From Chryseosolibacter sp964393795 (GTDB lineage Bacteria > Bacteroidota > Bacteroidia > Cytophagales > Cyclobacteriaceae): DNA of 16,248 nucleotides. A model generated the notes under the pieces. That model saw only the letters and a program-made list of their open reading frames with translations. It was not told where the DNA came from and did not search any database. Below, in pieces: positions 1 through 7,258 of the stretch (position 1 is its first letter; each line of letters opens with the position of its first letter). The translations under genes and the position numbers were made by a program. The DNA is taken from the NCBI GenBank assembly GCA_964393795.1, contig CAYMWA010000079.1, forward strand, positions 1-16,248, written 5' to 3'.

Positions 1-718
1 TTACAAAATGTTTGCCATCCGGGCTAAACTCGATATGATTAATTGCGTACATGTGCGCGACCACCTCTTCCACCTTTTGATACTGCTCACCTGTTGACCA
101 CGCTTTTAGTCGCGCGTCGCGGGAGCCGCTTAGCAACCACGACTCATCCGGGTTGAAGCGGAGGGTGAAAACGGAGTTGTTATGGGCGGCCCACGCTTGT
201 TTAAGTTTGAGATCGCCGTCAAAGACTCGGATGTAATGATCGCTGAACCCCACGGCAATATCTCCCTTCCGGTTCACGGCGATGGTGCGCGCGCTTTTTT
301 CGCTCGCCTTCACTTTCCGTATCACACTGAGGGATTGCGGATCAATAAGCGCTACGGTGCCGTCGCCGCTGCCTACCAATATCTTGTCATCAAAGGACTG
401 AATGTCAAAAATGGCGGCCGTCGTCATCTTTAACGAGCCTGTCTCTTTCTTATTCTTCCAGTCCAGCAAATGAATCCCATCGTAATTGTGTCCTACTACG
501 AGCTGCTCCATCGCCGGCAGGTAATGCAGCGCGTATACCGAATTGGGAAGCTTGGCAATCAACTCGCCGTTCTCGGGATCTTCCAGGTTCCAGCGTGCCA
601 CCATCCCATCGCCGGCGCCAGAGAAAAAAGTCGCCGGTGCGTCAGCTGCCCGTATGGTATATACTGCATCGCGATGTCCGGTCAATCGGTGCAGTCGGTT
701 AATTTGTATTTGCGCCAT
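1..718 (-). CDS. WD40 repeat (beta-propeller) protein, 5' part only
   Basis: The reading frame starts with ATG at 718 and stays open to the left edge, so 239 residues are visible and the C-terminus is missing. The protein begins MAQIQINRLHRLTGHRDAVY. It shows blades of about 40 residues with WD40 hallmarks: TGHRDAVYTI...ARWNL, VYALHYL...IHLLDW, IFDIQSF...GSGDGTVALID, RTIAVNR...YIRVFD, AAHNNSVFTLRF...SGSRDARLKAW, and the start of a sixth, INHIEFSPDGK. A seven-blade propeller would need about 60 more residues, which fits the truncation. I see no signal peptide, so it is probably a cytoplasmic scaffold. The partner is unknown. It is divergently oriented from the phosphopantetheinyl transferase gene, with 139 bp between the two starts. 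The family is clear; the function is not. Confidence 0.9.
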   Translation of the reverse strand, partial: MAQIQINRLHRLTGHRDAVYTIRAADAPATFFSGAGDGMVARWNLEDPENGELIAKLPNSVYALHYLPAMEQLVVGHNYDGIHLLDWKNKKETGSLKMTTAAIFDIQSFDDKILVGSGDGTVALIDPQSLSVIRKVKASEKSARTIAVNRKGDIAVGFSDHYIRVFDGDLKLKQAWAAHNNSVFTLRFNPDESWLLSGSRDARLKAWSTGEQYQKVEEVVAHMYAINHIEFSPDGKHFV

Positions 719-743
719 CCTTAATTAATAGATTGAAAAGTTC

Positions 744-751
744 TACCTTTG
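744..751 (+). promoter_or_regulatory. Bacteroidota-type -7 element upstream of the PPTase gene
   Basis: TACCTTTG matches the Bacteroidota primary sigma-factor -7 consensus TANNTTTG exactly. It would place the transcription start near 758 and leave a leader of about 100 nt before the PPTase ATG at 858. I see no convincing TTTG-type -33 element about 19 bp upstream; that stretch is AT-rich. This is a motif match only. Confidence 0.45.
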
Positions 752-857
752 CCGCGTCGGTGCAAAGAACGATAAAGAACGGGATTTAGCCGAACCGCCA
801 CGATGAACTGGAAACGTATTTTGCGTCGTCACACCTTACCGTTCCGATTTTTGAGTA

Positions 858-1478
858 ATGCCGATTGAACGCATTTTTTCCTCAGCTGACGCGGTTTGGG
901 GATGGTGGCGGATACAGGAAGACGAAAATGTCCTCACGAGCCACCTGCCGCACGAACGCATCTCGCCCACCCTCACCAATCCGCAAAAACGACTTGAGTT
1001 TCTCGCCGGTCGCGCACTGATCAAACTGCTGCTCGAACAGTGGGCATTGCCGTATCCCGGCGTTCACAAAGACGCCTTCGGAAAACCGTTCCTGCACGCG
1101 TCGCAAATGCGCATTTCACTGAGCCACTCTTTTCCCTATGTGGCCGCCATCCTCCATCGCCACAAAAATGTAGGAATCGACCTCGAACAGCCAAAAGCCA
1201 AACTGCTGCACATCGCACATCGAATCATGTCGCCCGTGGAGCTGGCCGATGCGGGCGACGATATCGTCAAACATTGCGTCTACTGGTGCGCGAAGGAGTC
1301 GCTGGTCAAGATACACGGGAAAAAAGACCTGATATTCTCCAAAAACCTGCTGGTAGAACCCTTCCCGTTGAGTGCTGAAGGCCAGATAGTTGGCCGGATT
1401 CTTGTTGATAACACCCAAACAACTGTCCCTTTGACGTATATTGTCAACAGTAATTTTGTGGTGGTTGTTTCAATCTAA
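858..1478 (+). CDS. 4'-phosphopantetheinyl transferase, Sfp type
   Basis: This enzyme transfers the phosphopantetheine arm of CoA to a serine on acyl-, peptidyl- or aryl-carrier proteins. The 206 residues show the family signatures. SLSHS is at residues 87-91, in the region that contacts the CoA phosphate. GIDLE at 106-110 has the metal-binding acids D108 and E110. WCAKESLVK at 143-151 is the WxxKExxxK signature with E147 and K151. The length is normal for a compact Sfp/HetI-like enzyme. The ATG at 858 puts the protein at the usual distance from these motifs. The redoxin gene starts 4 bp after the stop, so the two are probably co-transcribed. Whether it serves fatty-acid ACP or a secondary-metabolite carrier cannot be read here; no synthase gene is in the window. 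Confidence 0.93.
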   Translation: MPIERIFSSADAVWGWWRIQEDENVLTSHLPHERISPTLTNPQKRLEFLAGRALIKLLLEQWALPYPGVHKDAFGKPFLHASQMRISLSHSFPYVAAILHRHKNVGIDLEQPKAKLLHIAHRIMSPVELADAGDDIVKHCVYWCAKESLVKIHGKKDLIFSKNLLVEPFPLSAEGQIVGRILVDNTQTTVPLTYIVNSNFVVVVSI

Positions 1479-1482
1479 CCTT

Positions 1483-2064
1483 ATGAAAAAGCTCCTTGCA
1501 ATCGCACTTGGGATCGCGCTTTCCGCCGGCTTGCAGCAGGCACCCGCCCAGACGGTTAAAGACTTTGCGTTGACGAACGTCATGAACAATGAAGTCGTGT
1601 CGCTCAAATCCTTTCCCACCTGCGAGGGACTCATCCTCGTGTTCACCAGCAATTCATGTCCCTACGATGAATATTACCGCAGCCGCATCGACGCGCTCGG
1701 TCAGGCATACCGCGACCGCGTTCCCCTGCTGTTGATCAATTCACAGGCAGACCCGAACGAATCGCCACAGCGAATGGCCGCAAAAGGCAAAGCACTTAAA
1801 CTGACGGTACCGTACCTGGCCGACAAGGATCAGACCTTGATGACGATGCTAAACGTTCGCAAGACACCGGAGGCGTTGCTGCTCAAGAATACCAATGGAA
1901 GCTTCAGGGTCGTGTACCGCGGTGCCATCGACGACAATGCACAAGTCGAAGCGGATGTGCGCCATCACTACCTTCGCGATGCGATCGACATCATGCTCGC
2001 CAATCAAAAGATCGAAACCCCCGAAGTGCGCCCCGTAGGATGCAACCTCCGAAAGAAAATGTAA
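1483..2064 (+). CDS. Exported redoxin (AhpC/TSA-thioredoxin fold), probably one-Cys
   Basis: This is a 193-residue thiol peroxidase/thioredoxin-like protein. The start chosen is ATG 1483, because from there the protein opens with a clean signal peptide (MKKLLAIALGIALSAGLQQA, cleavage likely near the PAQ at 21-23). An in-frame ATG 42 bp upstream lies inside the PPTase gene and would spoil it. The redoxin core follows: VSLKSF, then LVFTSNSCPYDEYYRSRI with C59 in the peroxidatic position, LLLINSQADPNES, the cis-proline region KTPEA (P129), and VYRGAIDDNAQ. The C-terminal RPVGC (C187) resembles the end of the family whose active site reads C(N/P)xCPFVKxYE. The usual CxxC is absent. The likely location is periplasmic or envelope-bound. 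The substrate is unknown. Confidence 0.85.
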   Translation: MKKLLAIALGIALSAGLQQAPAQTVKDFALTNVMNNEVVSLKSFPTCEGLILVFTSNSCPYDEYYRSRIDALGQAYRDRVPLLLINSQADPNESPQRMAAKGKALKLTVPYLADKDQTLMTMLNVRKTPEALLLKNTNGSFRVVYRGAIDDNAQVEADVRHHYLRDAIDIMLANQKIETPEVRPVGCNLRKKM

Positions 2065-2135
2065 TCCTGCTATTGGTCGCTATTTACGTTGCATCATTTG
2101 CTCGAGGTGTAAGGGTGGCCAAACTTGCCCGGCTG

Positions 2136-2834
2136 CTACTTTTCTCCAGAAACATCTTGGCTTGATTCGATTTCGTGAGGCTCCGTTCGCCTGTCCTTGT
2201 ATTTTGTTTTCTTCTCGCTAAAGGGAGGTTGATTCCCTATTATGAAGTCTGCGTGTGTAATTAATTCCTGCTTCAAGTGCTGATTCATGGGGTACAAATA
2301 AATCAATATTCCCTCTCTCCTTGCGAGCTTCATTGGAGCAATGAAGTCGGAATCGCCGGTTACCAATACGATTTTTTCAACTGTTTTCCTGCCCGCCATC
2401 CACGCGATATCCAGACCGATTTTCATATCCACACCTTTCTGTCGAAAGTCTGGAAAGATCTTTTTGGGCTTGTCAGCAAACATTTTCCATCCACTAAAAG
2501 ACAATTCCCCCACCCTTAGGGCAAATTGTTCGACCTTGTCCAGACTTCTTAGGAATGCGGTCTGCCTGACAAATGTGGCACTTTTGGAAAAGTCAATCTC
2601 CGTCCCGTCAGGGTGCGGCAATTTCTTGCCGAAAGGCTCACAATCATAGTAAAACGTTCGAAGGAGGCTATCAGGATGATAGTCGTGCATGGTGTTTTTC
2701 TCCTTAATCAAACTCATGATCACGGAAATAAGAGCCTCGACATCGCGTTTATCAGGTTCTCTTTTGGCCATTCGCCGGAATCGCTGCTTGAAGAAACCTC
2801 CATCGATCAGAATTGCAACCTTATTTAACCCCAT
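2136..2834 (-). CDS. NYN-domain protein (LabA/DUF88-like PIN-type nuclease fold)
   Basis: The 232-residue protein has the NYN pattern of the PIN-like superfamily, which includes metal-dependent RNases. AILIDGGFF (D11) forms strand 1. KGVDMKIGLDIAWMA gives D136 and D142, and VLVTGDSDF gives D161 and D163. LARREGILIYLYPMN is the next Rossmann-like strand. These acidic residues are where the metal site would be. The last 30 residues are hydrophilic and charged and look disordered. It is a single gene, convergent with the redoxin gene (71 bp between stops). It is divergent from clpB, separated by the repeat-rich gap. RNA cleavage or binding is the likely activity by family; the target is unknown. 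Confidence 0.88.
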   Translation of the reverse strand: MGLNKVAILIDGGFFKQRFRRMAKREPDKRDVEALISVIMSLIKEKNTMHDYHPDSLLRTFYYDCEPFGKKLPHPDGTEIDFSKSATFVRQTAFLRSLDKVEQFALRVGELSFSGWKMFADKPKKIFPDFRQKGVDMKIGLDIAWMAGRKTVEKIVLVTGDSDFIAPMKLARREGILIYLYPMNQHLKQELITHADFIIGNQPPFSEKKTKYKDRRTEPHEIESSQDVSGEK

Positions 2835-2865
2835 ACAACTGGTGAGTGAGTGTATGTCATATCAA

Positions 2866-2931
2866 CCCGATGGAACCGGGTAGCCGAAGTGGCATGCATT
2901 TTTATCCACTAAAAATGCAAAGATTTTTGCA
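2866..2931 (-). promoter_or_regulatory. Hairpin-rich probable leader of the NYN gene
   Basis: Three dyads lie in the stretch that would be the 5' untranslated region of the NYN gene. CCCG at 2866-2869 pairs with CGGG at 2877-2880. TGCATTTTT at 2895-2903 pairs with AAAAATGCA at 2911-2919. TGCAAA at 2916-2921 pairs with TTTGCA at 2926-2931. The last two share bases 2916-2919 and so cannot form together. No other coding capacity is seen between 2835 and 2966. Confidence 0.3.
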
Positions 2932-2942
2932 CTTTTCCACTC

Positions 2943-2950
2943 CAAAGTTA
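2943..2950 (-). promoter_or_regulatory. Candidate -7 element for the NYN gene
   Basis: On the minus strand this reads TAACTTTG, an exact TANNTTTG match. It would start a transcript near 2936 with a leader of about 100 nt before the ATG at 2834. No good -33 element is visible, so this is tentative. Confidence 0.35.
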
Positions 2951-2966
2951 GTTACTTTGAGGGAGT

Positions 2967-3042
2967 AAATCCGAACGCCAGTAGGCTGGCTAATGAAATC
3001 CGAACGCCGATAGGTCGGCATAAAGCCACTCGAAAGGGTGGC
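2967..3042 (+). repeat. Three consecutive short stem-loops, two in a 29-bp direct repeat
   Basis: AAATCCGAACGCC occurs at 2967-2979 and again 29 bp later at 2996-3008. Each copy runs into a hairpin: GCCAGTAGGCTGGC (2977-2990) and GCCGATAGGTCGGC (3006-3019). Both have a TAGG loop and 5-bp stems. The stems differ by paired changes (CAG/CTG versus CGA/TCG), so the structure is kept while the sequence varies. A third hairpin, GCCACTCGAAAGGGTGGC (3025-3042), follows directly with a different loop. No reading frame uses this stretch. Confidence 0.8.
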
Positions 3043-3085
3043 TTACTTGTTTTAATAAATCCCAATATCCATTTCCTGATAGCAG

Positions 3086-3315
3086 CGTAGGGACGGCCTT
3101 ATGGTAGAACCGCCACACGATTCCATTCACCCAGTCCCGTAGGGACGACCTTATGGTAGAACCGCCACACGATTCCATCCACCTAGTCCCGTAGGGACGA
3201 CCTTATGGTAGAACCACCACACGATTCCATTCGCCTAGTCCCGTAGGGACGGCCTTATGGTAGAACCGCCACACGATTCCATCCACCTAGTCCCGTAGGG
3301 ACGACCTTATGGTAG
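3086..3315 (+). repeat. 52-bp tandem repeat, 4 full copies plus 22 bp
   Basis: Copies begin at 3086, 3138, 3190, 3242 and 3294; the last is cut after 22 bp. Each starts CGTAGGGACG(G/A)CCTTATGG and ends CC(A/C/T)AGTCC, with only a few transitions between copies. Each junction recreates GTCCCGTAGGGAC, a 5-bp stem with a GTA loop. A second short dyad, GGTAGAACC, lies inside the unit. The period is not a multiple of three, so it is not a protein repeat. Degenerate relatives flank the array (CGTAGTAGGAACGGCC at 3316-3331). The bases from 3332 to 3511 hold no gene that I can support and presumably contain the clpB promoter and leader. Confidence 0.92.
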
Positions 3316-3511
3316 CGTAGTAGGAACGGCCAATGTATGCCAAATTGGCTGCCCGCCCTTTATTAACCCATAACAAAAACGCCAAAATTGCAGAAAGCAG
3401 CCCGTTTACGGCTGTGGAGTATTATTTGATCGAAGGTCTGAAAATTTACCATCAAGCTGACGTCGCATGCCGCCTGTAACAGGACGTATGGGTCAGCAAA
3501 AATATTGGACT

Positions 3512-6130
3512 ATGAACTTCGATAAATATACGATCAAATCACAGGAGGCACTTCAGAAGTCGGCCGAGATCGCGATGGCGAATCAGCAGCAGGCGATCGA
3601 GCCGGGCCACGTGCTGAAGGCAATCCTCGAAACAGATGAAAATGTCGTCGGCTATCTGACGAAGAAGCTGAACGTCAACCGGGGTCTGCTCGATACCCGA
3701 CTGGAAGCGCTGTTGCAAAGCTATCCGCGCGTAACCGGTCAGCAACCTTATTTGTCTTCGGCAACAAACACTTTACTGCAACAGGCAGACAAGGAGTTAC
3801 GCGAATTCAAAGACGAGTACATTGCCGTCGAACATCTCTTGCTCGCTATTCTCGACTCCAAAGACAAAGCGGCAACATTGATGAAAGATGTAGGCTTCAA
3901 CCGTTCAGGGTTGGTCAAGGCGATCAAAGAATTGCGCGGAGGCTCATCCGTCACCGACCAAAATGCGGAAGCAAAATACAAATCGCTTGAGCGCTACTCG
4001 AAGAACCTGAACGATCTCGCAAAGAAAGGCAAGATCGACCCGGTGATCGGTCGCGACGAAGAGATCAGGCGTGTCCTGCAGATACTTTCGAGAAGGACCA
4101 AGAACAATCCCATCCTGCTGGGTGAGCCTGGCGTGGGCAAGACGGCGATTGTCGAAGGGCTTGCGCAGCGAATCGTCGATGGTGACGTACCTGAGAACCT
4201 GAAGTCAAAAACGCTTATATCGCTTGATATGGGCTTGCTCGTGGCGGGCGCCAAATACAAGGGAGAGTTTGAAGAGCGTCTCAAGGCGGTGATCAAGGAA
4301 GTTACCGACTCCAACGGAGAGATTATCCTCTTCATCGACGAGATCCATACGCTCATTGGTGCCGGCAGCGGCGGGGAAGGTGCGATGGACGCCGCCAACC
4401 TGTTGAAGCCCGCACTGTCGCGCGGTGAACTCCACGCGATCGGCGCTACTACCTTGAAAGAATATCAAAAGTACATCGAGAAAGACAAGGCACTGGAACG
4501 CAGGTTTCAGGCAGTGATGGTCGACGAGCCCAGTGTTGAAGACTCGATCTCGATCTTGCGCGGTATCAAGGAGAAGTATGAGCTTCACCATGGTGTGCGG
4601 ATCAAGGACGACGCGGTGATTGCAGCCGTCGAGTTGTCTACACGATACATCAGCGAGCGCTTCCTTCCCGACAAAGCCATCGACCTGATGGATGAGGCCG
4701 CGGCCAAACTGCGACTGGAAATGGATTCCATGCCGGAAGAACTCGATGAACTTAACCGCAAGATCATGCAGCTTGAGATTGAGCGCGAAGCCATCAGACG
4801 GGAAGACGATAAGGAAAAGGAATCGATCCTCACCAAAGACATCGCCGAACTAAGCGAGCAGCGAAACTCACTGAAAGCAAAATGGGAAGCTGAAAAAGAA
4901 GTCGTCCATGGAATCCAGAAAGAAAAAGAAAACATAGACCGTCTGAAATTCGAAGCCGAACAGGCTGAAAAATCCGGCGACTATGGTAAAGTCGCCGAGA
5001 TCCGATATGGAAAGATCACGGAAGCGGAAAGACGCCTGAACGAGTTTCAACAAAAAATGGCGGAACAGGTACAGGGTGAAGGACTGTTAAAGGAAGAAGT
5101 GGACAGCGAAGATATCGCGGAGGTTGTAGCGAAGTGGACGGGAATTCCTGTGTCGAGGATGTTGCAAAGTGAACGCGAGAAGTTGCTGAACCTCGAAGAC
5201 GAACTCGGCAAACGCGTCGCGGGTCAGGAAGAAGCCATCCGGTTGTTGAGCGATGCCGTGCGTCGCAGCCGCGCAGGCCTCCAGGATCCAAAACGACCCA
5301 TTGGTTCGTTCATCTTCATGGGTACAACGGGCGTCGGTAAAACGGAGCTGTCAAAAGCGCTGGCAGACTATCTCTTTAATGATGAGTCGGCCATGGTGCG
5401 CATTGACATGAGTGAGTACCAGGAGCGTCACAGTGTGAGCCGCCTTATCGGTGCGCCTCCGGGTTACGTGGGATATGACGAAGGCGGCCAACTGACGGAA
5501 GCCGTCCGCAGAAAGCCGTACTCGGTTGTGTTGCTGGATGAAATTGAAAAAGCACACTCGGATGTATTCAACATCTTGTTGCAGGTGCTTGATGATGGCC
5601 GACTGACGGACAACAAGGGCCGGGTCGCCAACTTCAAGAACACGATCATCATTATGACAACCAACATCGGCTCCGGCATCATACAGGAGAACTTCGAGAA
5701 GATTACCGACACCAACTATTTCGAGGTGCTCGAGGAGACCCGTGATGAAGTATTGACGCTATTGCGGAAGACGGTTCGGCCGGAATTTATCAACCGCATC
5801 GATGAGATCATCATGTTCAGGCCGCTGAGCAGGGCTGACATTCGCAAGATTGTCGACATCCAGATCGGCCTCGTGCAGAAGCGCCTTGATGAGGCCGGTG
5901 TGAAGCTCGACTTCTCCGAGGCCGTGCGCGAGCGGCTCGCTAAACTCGGATATGATCCGCAGTATGGCGCGCGTCCACTGAAGCGGGTTCTTCAGCGTGA
6001 AATTCTGAACGCATTGTCGAAGCATATTCTCGCCGGCACGGTACACAAGGACTCGGTGATCTATGTCGACCTCGACGAACACCAGGACTTCGTGTTTGAG
6101 AATGCGGAGCGCTCCGAGATATTAAACTAA
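3512..6130 (+). CDS. clpB: ATP-dependent disaggregase chaperone ClpB
   Basis: ClpB is a hexameric AAA+ machine that works with DnaK to pull proteins out of aggregates. The 872 residues cover the whole family plan. The Clp-N domain (about 1-145) begins MNFDKYTIKSQEALQ. NBD1 has Walker A GEPGVGKT at 204-211, Walker B LFIDE ending D276/E277, and arginine fingers R330/R331. A long charged coiled-coil M-domain spans about 400-525. NBD2 has Walker A GTTGVGKT at 604-611, Walker B VVLLDE with D676/E677, and sensor-2 GARPLKR. The M-domain and the absence of a ClpP-binding IGF loop separate it from ClpA/ClpC. An in-frame ATG at 3467 would add 15 residues not seen in the family, so ATG 3512 is preferred. 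I see no CIRCE operator upstream. The gene appears to be monocistronic. Confidence 0.97.
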   Translation: MNFDKYTIKSQEALQKSAEIAMANQQQAIEPGHVLKAILETDENVVGYLTKKLNVNRGLLDTRLEALLQSYPRVTGQQPYLSSATNTLLQQADKELREFKDEYIAVEHLLLAILDSKDKAATLMKDVGFNRSGLVKAIKELRGGSSVTDQNAEAKYKSLERYSKNLNDLAKKGKIDPVIGRDEEIRRVLQILSRRTKNNPILLGEPGVGKTAIVEGLAQRIVDGDVPENLKSKTLISLDMGLLVAGAKYKGEFEERLKAVIKEVTDSNGEIILFIDEIHTLIGAGSGGEGAMDAANLLKPALSRGELHAIGATTLKEYQKYIEKDKALERRFQAVMVDEPSVEDSISILRGIKEKYELHHGVRIKDDAVIAAVELSTRYISERFLPDKAIDLMDEAAAKLRLEMDSMPEELDELNRKIMQLEIEREAIRREDDKEKESILTKDIAELSEQRNSLKAKWEAEKEVVHGIQKEKENIDRLKFEAEQAEKSGDYGKVAEIRYGKITEAERRLNEFQQKMAEQVQGEGLLKEEVDSEDIAEVVAKWTGIPVSRMLQSEREKLLNLEDELGKRVAGQEEAIRLLSDAVRRSRAGLQDPKRPIGSFIFMGTTGVGKTELSKALADYLFNDESAMVRIDMSEYQERHSVSRLIGAPPGYVGYDEGGQLTEAVRRKPYSVVLLDEIEKAHSDVFNILLQVLDDGRLTDNKGRVANFKNTIIIMTTNIGSGIIQENFEKITDTNYFEVLEETRDEVLTLLRKTVRPEFINRIDEIIMFRPLSRADIRKIVDIQIGLVQKRLDEAGVKLDFSEAVRERLAKLGYDPQYGARPLKRVLQREILNALSKHILAGTVHKDSVIYVDLDEHQDFVFENAERSEILN

Positions 6131-6153
6131 TTTTTTCTACACGATGTGATGCG

Positions 6154-6180
6154 ATAACGGGTGGCCTGAGCGCCCGTTAT
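6154..6180 (+). terminator. Hairpin just after clpB, without a U-tract
   Basis: ATAACGGG (6154-6161) pairs perfectly with CCCGTTAT (6173-6180) across an 11-nt loop, beginning 23 nt after the clpB stop. No T-run follows, so it may be a 3'-end stabiliser or a factor-dependent end rather than a classical intrinsic terminator. Confidence 0.4.
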
Positions 6181-6273
6181 TGATCCATCTGGCTATTCGG
6201 TCATTCACAGGCAAAATTTTCGATCGATACAAGGATGGCATTATGTTGTATGAAAACAATTCAGGATTGGTAA

Positions 6274-6298
6274 TTCCGTCCGACATGTGCGGACGGAA
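6274..6298 (+). other. Perfect 9-bp stem-loop between clpB and its terminator
   Basis: TTCCGTCCG (6274-6282) and CGGACGGAA (6290-6298) form a perfect stem with a 7-nt loop, ACATGTG. There is no T-run on either strand. It lies in the 193-nt stretch between the clpB stop and the strong terminator, which has no convincing gene. A 22-codon frame at 6243-6311 overlaps the hairpin but has nothing to recommend it. Confidence 0.5.
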
Positions 6299-6323
6299 AA
6301 TGTTGGTTTGAGGGGTTTGGTTT

Positions 6324-6358
6324 GAACGTCCTGCTTAACGGCAGGACGTTCGTTTTTT
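6324..6358 (+). terminator. Strong intrinsic terminator
   Basis: GAACGTCCTGC (6324-6334) pairs with GCAGGACGTTC (6341-6351), a perfect 11-bp GC-rich stem with a 6-nt loop. G and six T follow (6353-6358). This is a textbook plus-strand terminator. It probably ends the clpB transcript about 220 nt past the stop codon, or a separate short transcript. The minus strand has no T-run at the matching place. Confidence 0.8.
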
Positions 6359-6433
6359 AGTGGCCAGTCTGAATACTCCTCCGAACTTCCGCGGAGAATC
6401 CCGGCGGCCAGGGAGTGAACAGCCGCCGCTGGT

Positions 6434-7162
6434 TTAATGCACAAACTCACAAATATCCTGAAGCTGCTTGGCATTCTTGACCGCATGGCCATCAGCAGTA
6501 TTGTTGAAGTACACGTACACTTCACGCGCACGCCGGTGTGTTACTATTTGCTGAACTACTTGTTCAAGTTGATGTGCATCATAAAGTGAATTGTATAGGT
6601 GTGGCACACCGTGAAAGCGATAGTATACAAGATCCGAAGTGCAGATGACGGTATCCGGTAATTCGGGATGACTCATCCCGCAAAAAGAAACGCCGGCGTT
6701 GTCCAGCGCCCGGTATACCGCTGTATCCCACCAGGACGGATGCCGGAATTCAAGAACATTGCGGACCGTTCGATCGAGCAAGCCAAGAATGCGCATGAGC
6801 CGCTCCTCGCTGTAGATGAAGTTGGCTGGAAACTGATAGAGCACCGGCCCTAACTTATCTGTCAGTCCCGCCTTCGACACTTCCCCGAAATCGTCGATCA
6901 TACGTTGCGCATCCAGAAACTTCCGGAAATGCGTGATGAACCGTGGCGCTTTCACGGTAAAATTGAATCCTGCCGGACTTCGTGCATACCATCGCCGAAG
7001 GGTGTCGAGACGCGGAAACCGGTAGTAGGTCACATTTAACTCAAGCGTGTTGAAATGCCGGCAGTAGTACTCGAACCACTTGCTTTGTGGTACATCGTCC
7101 GGATAAAATAGTCGCCTCCATTCCGGGTAGTGGTACCCTGAACATCCAATTCTCCATTCCAT
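6434..7162 (-). CDS. DUF72 (YecE-like) family protein
   Basis: The 242 residues are a full-length DUF72 protein, a TIM-barrel-like family with no settled biochemical function. The recognisable blocks, in order, are RIGCSGYHYPEW at 4-15, TLELNVTYYRFP at 39-50, FTVKAPRFITH at 68-78, LGPVLYQFPANF at 104-115, LEFRHPSWW at 137-145, YYRFHG at 180-185, and YVYFNNTADGHAVKNA at 216-231. The ATG at 7162 is right because MEWRIGCSGY is the usual family N-terminus. It is a single gene, tail-to-tail with clpB and head-to-head with the BlaI-like repressor gene. No signal peptide is seen, so it is cytoplasmic. Context gives no clue to function. Confidence 0.93.
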   Translation of the reverse strand: MEWRIGCSGYHYPEWRRLFYPDDVPQSKWFEYYCRHFNTLELNVTYYRFPRLDTLRRWYARSPAGFNFTVKAPRFITHFRKFLDAQRMIDDFGEVSKAGLTDKLGPVLYQFPANFIYSEERLMRILGLLDRTVRNVLEFRHPSWWDTAVYRALDNAGVSFCGMSHPELPDTVICTSDLVYYRFHGVPHLYNSLYDAHQLEQVVQQIVTHRRAREVYVYFNNTADGHAVKNAKQLQDICEFVH

Positions 7163-7258
7163 AGCCGGAATCCCACAACATCTATTCCACTGGCCTCACG
7201 CCATGCCCGCGCAGCACGTAACGGCTTATTTTTGACCACGCACGCGCCTGGCCTTTGG

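Noticed and set aside
2990..3178. Minus-strand 62-codon frame in the repeat region
   Set aside because: It runs through stem-loops and a 52-bp repeat whose period is not a multiple of three; no recognisable protein feature.
3086..3315. CRISPR array
   Set aside because: The 52-bp units directly abut and are near-identical over their whole length; there are no unique spacers and no cas genes in the window.
3467..3511. 15-residue N-terminal extension of ClpB from an upstream ATG
   Set aside because: MNFDKYTIKSQEAL from ATG 3512 is the normal family start; the extension has no family support.
3994..4935. Long minus-strand frames inside clpB
   Set aside because: Antisense shadows of a strongly coding gene, rich in Ser/Leu/Arg as expected from complementing its codons.
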